Source of the DNA: Methylobacteriaceae bacterium
GTDB lineage: Bacteria > Pseudomonadota > Alphaproteobacteria > Rhizobiales > Beijerinckiaceae
Assembly (NCBI GenBank): GCA_020638195.1
Contig: JACKJC010000004.1
Span: 372,001 to 436,000, forward strand
Direction of reading: 5' to 3'
DNA: 64,000 nt
Shown here piece after piece: positions 58,853 through 64,000 of the stretch. Each line of letters begins with the position of its first letter. Within the stretch, counting starts at the first letter, position 1. A program made the position numbers and the translations under genes. Below the pieces are notes generated by a model. The model worked only from the letters and a program-made list of their open reading frames with translations, did no database searches and was not told the origin of the DNA.

Positions 58853-59659
58853 ATGAAAGACCGCGTTTCCATCGAGCTGAAAGACGGCGTCGCCGACGTC
58901 AGGCTCATCCGCGCCGACAAGATGAATGCGCTGGACGAGGCCATGTTCGACGGCCTCGTCGAGGCAGGCGACAAACTGATGAACATGAAGGGTCTTCGCG
59001 CGGTGGTTTTATCAGGAGAGGGCCGCGCCTTCTGCGCCGGTCTCGACATGGGCCGGTTCGAGGCGATGAAGACGCAGGGCGCCGCGCTCCAGGGCACACG
59101 CGACCTGCGCGCGCGCTCGCACGGCCCCGCCAACAAGCCGCAATGGGCCGCCTGGGTCTGGCGCGAACTGCCCGTGCCCGTCATCGCCGCCGTCCACGGC
59201 GTCGCGCTCGGCGGCGGCTTCCAGCTCGCGCTCGGAGCCGACATGCGCTACGCGACCCCGGACTGCAAGATGTCGATCCTGGAAATCCGCTGGGGCCTCG
59301 TGCCGGATGTCGCGGGCACGCAGATCATGCGCCATCTCGCGCGCGAGGACGTGGTCCGCGAACTCACCTACACCGGCCGCATTTTTACTGGCGAGGAAGC
59401 GTTCGGTTACGGATTCGTCACCCGCGTCACCGCCGACCCCTATGCGGCGGCGATGGAGACCGCCCGCGAGATCGCGGGCAAGAACCCCCACGCCATCCGC
59501 GCCGCCAAGCGCCTGCTCAATCTGGCGGTCACGACCGACGTCGAGACCGGGCTCACGGCCGAATCCGTCGAGCAATTCGCGCTGATCGGCAGCCCCAACC
59601 AGATCGAGGCGGTCAAGGCCCAGATGGAGAAGCGCGCCCCGAATTTCGCGGAGCCGTAG
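58853..59659 (+). CDS. Crotonase/enoyl-CoA hydratase family protein
   Basis: 268 residues. AFCAGLDMGRFEAM and AAVHGVALGGGFQLALGADMRYA are the two oxyanion-hole loops. SILEIRWGLVPDVAGTQIM carries Glu and Asp near the catalytic positions, typical of the dienoyl-CoA isomerase-like crotonase group. A GGGAG site precedes ATG 58853. It lies after a repeat and ends at a long inverted repeat, so it is probably transcribed separately from the GlcD-type gene. Together with the crotonase at 44.6 kb it points to acyl-CoA or ring-cleavage catabolism. Confidence 0.92.
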   Translation: MKDRVSIELKDGVADVRLIRADKMNALDEAMFDGLVEAGDKLMNMKGLRAVVLSGEGRAFCAGLDMGRFEAMKTQGAALQGTRDLRARSHGPANKPQWAAWVWRELPVPVIAAVHGVALGGGFQLALGADMRYATPDCKMSILEIRWGLVPDVAGTQIMRHLAREDVVRELTYTGRIFTGEEAFGYGFVTRVTADPYAAAMETAREIAGKNPHAIRAAKRLLNLAVTTDVETGLTAESVEQFALIGSPNQIEAVKAQMEKRAPNFAEP

Positions 59660-59664
59660 GACAA

Positions 59665-59736
59665 AAGCCGGGACCGCCGCCCTCCGGCCGGCCGCCCGCG
59701 CCCATTTTGCCGGCTGGAAGCCGGCGGTCCCGGCTT
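59665..59736. repeat. Long inverted repeat after the enoyl-CoA hydratase gene
   Basis: Perfect 15-base arms AAGCCGGGACCGCCG and CGGCGGTCCCGGCTT enclose 42 bases that contain smaller GCCGGC/GCCGGC and GGCCGGCC stems. The arms are five bases from the stop. It is probably a dispersed element acting as terminator. The rest of the 225-base gap to gmd (59737-59884) shows no gene and presumably includes the gmd promoter. Confidence 0.7.
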
Positions 59737-59875
59737 CCCCCAAAACTTGCCTACCTCAGCCCGCTTTTGCTATTGCGGCGCATCTCCCGGCCGCCCCCTT
59801 CCGGCGGCCGGACCCGTTTTGTCGCGCGCTCTCCCGCCGCGCGGCCGACCCAAGGGCGGAAACGCCCGGTTTTGA

Positions 59876-60871
<996 letters not shown>

Positions 60872-60884
60872 TCGAGCATCGGCG

Positions 60885-61847
60885 ATGTCGGTTCGCTACA
60901 AACGCATCCTGTTGACCGGCGGCACCGGCTTCGTCGGTGGATATCTCGCGCCTGCGATCGCGGCCGCCTGGCCGGGCGCTGAACGCGTGCTGCTGCGTCG
61001 CCCCGGCGAAACGGTGCTGCGCGACGGCTGGCGCCCGCTCGACGCGGAAGTGACCGACAGCGCCGCCATCGGCCGCATCGTCGCTGACCTGAAGCCCGAT
61101 CTCGTGCTGCATCTGGCCGCGCAGGCCGCGATCGGCGCGACCGCCGAAATGGCGGAAGCAACATGGCGCGTGAATTTCGGCGGCACGCTCGAACTCGCGC
61201 ACGCCTGCCAGCGGGCCTGCCCCGACACAACCTTCTTCTTCGTGAGTTCATCGGAAGTCTACGGCTGGAGTTTCCGTGACGGCGTCGCCAACGAAGACAC
61301 CTGGCTGCGTCCGATGAACGCTTATGCGCGCGCCAAGGCCGCCGCCGAATCCATGCTGCCGGACGTTCTGCCGCAGGCGCGTCTCATCATCGCGCGACCA
61401 TTCAACCACACCGGCCCCGGCCAGGACGTCCGCTTCGTCCTGCCCTCGCTCGCGCAGCAGATCGCCGATGTCGAGGCCGGCCGCAGGCCGCCGCGCCTCG
61501 AACTCGGCAATCTCGAGGCGAGCCGCGATTTTCTCGACGTTCGCGACGTCTGCGCCGCCTATATCGCTATGCTGCAAAGCCCTGCAGGGCCGGCCGAACG
61601 CAGCGTCTTCAATGTCGCTTCCGGCGGTTCCTGGAAGATCGCCGATCTCGTCGAGAAGTTTCGCGCCCATGCGCGGACGCCTTTCGAAGTGACAGTAGAC
61701 CCAAAGCGCCTGCGCCCGAGCGACGTGCCGATGGCGGTTGGTTCCGCGCAGCGTCTGCAGGAGGCCACCGGCTGGAAACCGACCATCGGCATAGACGCGA
61801 TCGTCGAGTCGCTGCTCGCGCATTGGCGCGCGGCCGGCGGCGCGTGA
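60885..61847 (+). CDS. NAD-dependent epimerase/dehydratase, GDP-6-deoxy-D-mannose reductase (Rmd) like
   Basis: 320 residues of the extended SDR family. TGGTGFVGGYLAP (11-23) cofactor loop, HLAAQAAIG, FVSSSEVYG, Tyr/Lys in MNAYARAKAAAESM and a C-terminal FNVASGGSWKIADLVE. Sitting directly after gmd, it most probably reduces the 4-keto sugar to GDP-D-rhamnose; GDP-L-fucose synthase would carry a different active site and a C3,C5-epimerase. Which sugar results cannot be proven from sequence. It is 10 bases from the glycosyltransferase. Confidence 0.85.
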   Translation: MSVRYKRILLTGGTGFVGGYLAPAIAAAWPGAERVLLRRPGETVLRDGWRPLDAEVTDSAAIGRIVADLKPDLVLHLAAQAAIGATAEMAEATWRVNFGGTLELAHACQRACPDTTFFFVSSSEVYGWSFRDGVANEDTWLRPMNAYARAKAAAESMLPDVLPQARLIIARPFNHTGPGQDVRFVLPSLAQQIADVEAGRRPPRLELGNLEASRDFLDVRDVCAAYIAMLQSPAGPAERSVFNVASGGSWKIADLVEKFRAHARTPFEVTVDPKRLRPSDVPMAVGSAQRLQEATGWKPTIGIDAIVESLLAHWRAAGGA

Positions 61848-61857
61848 GGAGAGCGCG

Positions 61858-63261
61858 ATGAGCGACGATCCCGCACGCGCCGACAGGAACGTCGCAGATC
61901 GCCTCCGCATTCTCGAATTCCAGGTCGACCAGCTCCGTCGCGAACTCGAACGCCTCGAAAAGCGCCACGCCGAGGCGATTTACAGCGCGGCCTGGCATTT
62001 TGGCGCGCCGGTCCGCGCAATCGAGCGCGCGATCCGAAAAGCGCTGGCGAAGCCGGCCGCGGCGCGCCAGCCCGAGCCTGTCGCTGCGATACCTTCGACG
62101 CCCGCGACAGATCCGGCGCCGGCGAAACGGCTGCTCATCGATGTCACCGCCATTGTCGCGCATGACGACAGGACGGGCATTCAACGCGTCGTGCGTCAGG
62201 TCGTGCGCGCGCTCTATGCGGAGAGCGACCTCGGCGTGACGCCGGTCGCCGTGCGCTTGCAGGACGGCAAACTCTGGATCTGCGAGGCCTATGTCGCGGC
62301 CGAAACCGGCCACGCGAAATCAGCCGAAGATTGTCCGCTCGCAATCGAAACCGGCGACCGGCTGCTGATGCTCGACAACAGCTGGAAGAATTTTTCGGCT
62401 TTTACGAACGTGTTCGCCGAAGTGCGCAAGAAGCAGGGCGCGATCGTCTCCTGCGTCTATGATCTGATTCCGCAGCTCTACAAGGGCGCCTCCGTCGGCG
62501 ACGTGCCCGAAGTGCACCTCGCCTGGCTGAAAGCCGCGCTTCTGGAAAGCGATGGAATGATTGCAATCTCGAGAACCGTGGCGGAGGAGCTTTGCGCCTT
62601 CATCGTGGACGAGAAACTGCCGCACCGGCCGGGGCTCGAGATCGGCTGGTTTCACTGCGGCTCGGACATCGCGCCGGCCGGCGCGGGCGAACCGAACACG
62701 GCAATCCGCGCCGCATTCTTGGGCGCGAAAACCTTCCTGCTGGTCGGCACGCTCGAGCCGCGCAAGGGCCACGCTGTCGCGCTCGCCGCTTTCGATGCGC
62801 TGTGGCGCGACGGCGTGGATGCGCGGCTCGTCTTCATCGGCCGGCGCGGCTGGCACGTCGACGCCGTCATCGACGACCTCGCGTCGCATCCTGAATTCGG
62901 CCGGCGGCTATTCTGGTTCGATTCCGCCGGCGACGTCGATCTCGCCTTCGCCTACGACCATTGCGCGGCGGCCCTCGCGCCCTCCTATGCGGAAGGGTTC
63001 GGCCTGCCGATCGCGGAGGCGGCGTGGCGCGGCAAGCCGGCGCTGTGCAGCGACATTCCCGTGTTTCGCGAAATCGGCGGCGAGGGCGCGCTCTATTTCC
63101 GCGTCAACGATGCGGCGGCCCTTGCGCGGCTCGCGCGCGACTTCCTCGAAGGCCGCACTGTCGCAGATCCCGCCCGCGTCGTGCGCCCGACCTGGCGCGA
63201 AGCCGGTTTGCGGATCTTCGACGTCGTCGTGCGCAACCAATGGATGCGCACGCTGCCGTGA
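61858..63261 (+). CDS. Family 4-like glycosyltransferase
   Basis: 467 residues. A coiled coil (residues 15-45, LRILEFQVDQLRRELERLEK) and a Pro/Ala-rich linker precede a GT-B fold. The C-terminal Rossmann domain carries FLLVGTLEPRKGHAVALAAF, RLVFIGRRGWHVDAV and the GT4 nucleotide-sugar motif APSYAEGFGLPIAEAAWRGKPAL. The N-terminal LIDVTAIVAHDDRTGIQRVVRQ is typical of mannosyl- and rhamnosyltransferases in O-antigen clusters. In this gmd/rmd operon it probably adds deoxymannose or rhamnose to a polysaccharide. The donor is inferred from context. Confidence 0.9.
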   Translation: MSDDPARADRNVADRLRILEFQVDQLRRELERLEKRHAEAIYSAAWHFGAPVRAIERAIRKALAKPAAARQPEPVAAIPSTPATDPAPAKRLLIDVTAIVAHDDRTGIQRVVRQVVRALYAESDLGVTPVAVRLQDGKLWICEAYVAAETGHAKSAEDCPLAIETGDRLLMLDNSWKNFSAFTNVFAEVRKKQGAIVSCVYDLIPQLYKGASVGDVPEVHLAWLKAALLESDGMIAISRTVAEELCAFIVDEKLPHRPGLEIGWFHCGSDIAPAGAGEPNTAIRAAFLGAKTFLLVGTLEPRKGHAVALAAFDALWRDGVDARLVFIGRRGWHVDAVIDDLASHPEFGRRLFWFDSAGDVDLAFAYDHCAAALAPSYAEGFGLPIAEAAWRGKPALCSDIPVFREIGGEGALYFRVNDAAALARLARDFLEGRTVADPARVVRPTWREAGLRIFDVVVRNQWMRTLP

Positions 63262-63309
63262 TGACACGGGCCGCCGTTTCACACATGCTCGCCTGAACGG
63301 AGAAGCGGG

Positions 63310-64000
63310 ATGCGCGCGAGCGATGCGATCGAGACCGAACTGGCGGGCGCGCTGGCCCGCCACGGTCTCGGCTTTGCGCGCATGGACGTCGACGGAACGC
63401 TGCTCGCGCGCGCTGGCGCCGCGCTCGACTGGCTGCCAGAAATCGGCGGCGACTGCCTCGGGACGCCCCTGCTGTTCGGCATGGCGGACGAACTCGCCGC
63501 CCTGCGCGCCGGCGCGCGCGACGTAGTCGCGCTGCCGTCGATCGGGCTCGATTCCGGAGAGAAGATCAGCGTCACGATTTCGTGGGACGAAACGCAGGAA
63601 GTCTATTCCATCGCCGCCGCGCGCGCTTTCGGCGCGAGCGAGACCGAAACCATGCTGGTGCGCGAACGTCGCGAACGCCGCCTCGCGGACGAACAAGCCG
63701 AGGCCGCACGGCGTCGCGCAAACATTAGCGATGCTCTCTATCGCGACATCGTCGAATCCTCGGCCGATCTGGTCCTGCGGATCGCGGCCGATGGAACGAT
63801 CTCCTTCGCCAACACGCACGCTCAGGCCTTTTGCGGGCGCGGCCTCGATCGAATCGTCGGCGCGCGTCTCGACAATGCGCTGCGCCCGCTCGACGGCGCC
63901 GGCTGGCAGGCGCTGGCGCAACGCGCGAACGAGGAATCCTTCGAGCAGAAACTCTCCGCCGCCGATGGCCGCATCGCCTGGATTCTCTGGCGCGTCACCT
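63310..64000 (+). CDS. PAS-domain signalling protein (cut by window edge)
   Basis: 230 residues visible before the right edge; no stop. An N-terminal domain of about 110 residues (FARMDVDGTLLARAGAALDW, FGMADELAALRAGARDVV) is followed by a short coiled coil (RRERRLADEQAEAARRR) and a PAS domain from about residue 140 (LYRDIVESSADLVLRIAADG, ISFANTHAQAFCG, and a partial EDG-type core ADGRIAWILWRVT). The first part resembles a diverged PAS. An output domain such as kinase, GGDEF or cyclase must lie beyond the window, so its function is not known. GCGGG precedes ATG 63310. Confidence 0.8.
   Translation, partial: MRASDAIETELAGALARHGLGFARMDVDGTLLARAGAALDWLPEIGGDCLGTPLLFGMADELAALRAGARDVVALPSIGLDSGEKISVTISWDETQEVYSIAAARAFGASETETMLVRERRERRLADEQAEAARRRANISDALYRDIVESSADLVLRIAADGTISFANTHAQAFCGRGLDRIVGARLDNALRPLDGAGWQALAQRANEESFEQKLSAADGRIAWILWRVT

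Overview
The window is a high-GC chromosomal segment from an alphaproteobacterium, most probably of the order Hyphomicrobiales (Rhizobiales). The evidence is a complete ChpT-CtrA-SciP cell-cycle set, an EipA/DUF1134 protein, DUF992 and DUF2852 proteins, the carB-greA and lgt-midA-pgeF neighbourhoods, and the intergenic palindromes typical of that order. Genus cannot be fixed from the sequence. I saw no rRNA, tRNA, CRISPR array, insertion sequence or intact prophage.

Layout. 0-8.2 kb holds housekeeping genes: pgeF, a MidA-type methyltransferase and lgt in one overlapping operon, ubiK, a YbjN protein, greA and carB. The carB leader carries what looks like a transcription attenuator. 8.4-11.8 kb is a variable spot. 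It contains a cytochrome c, a helix-turn-helix protein, a visibly AT-richer two-gene cassette (DUF5343 plus a Swt1-type HEPN protein with an intact RNxxxH motif), a decayed DUF559 gene, and duplicated palindrome blocks that include copies of the 3' end of uvrB. 11.8-20.1 kb carries uvrB, aspartate aminotransferase, an EF-G-like GTPase with a changed G3 motif, and small envelope or unknown proteins. 20.1-31.4 kb carries a membrane-fused CrtI-like oxidoreductase, an extensin-like lipoprotein, a P450, a Kir-type potassium channel, a membrane-anchored GltB-like protein, and a TetR-controlled EmrAB efflux pair with two clear operator palindromes.

31.4-43.6 kb is a cell-cycle and motility block: a coiled-coil protein, eipA, cysQ, chpT, cheA-cheW-cheY-cheB-cheR, ctrA, fliJ, a UPF0104 membrane protein and sciP. 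TTAA-N7-TTAA-like CtrA boxes lie upstream of chpT (perfect), eipA, ctrA/fliJ and sciP. This suggests that the phosphorelay, its target regulator and its inhibitor form one feedback circuit coded within about 10 kb.

43.6-59.7 kb is a catabolic region: enoyl-CoA hydratases, an acyl-CoA dehydrogenase, three SDRs, a CoxL-like molybdenum hydroxylase, esterase and alpha/beta hydrolases, an HpaI-type aldolase, a GlcD-type flavoprotein, and GntR and TetR regulators. It also codes an unrecognised protein with duplicated CGSGG/CxxC modules. 59.9-63.3 kb begins a surface-polysaccharide cluster (gmd, an rmd-like reductase, a glycosyltransferase). A PAS-domain signalling protein runs off the right edge.

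The best candidate for an undescribed system is the DUF5343-HEPN cassette at 9.56-10.76 kb. The duplicated CGSGG protein and the carB leader come next.
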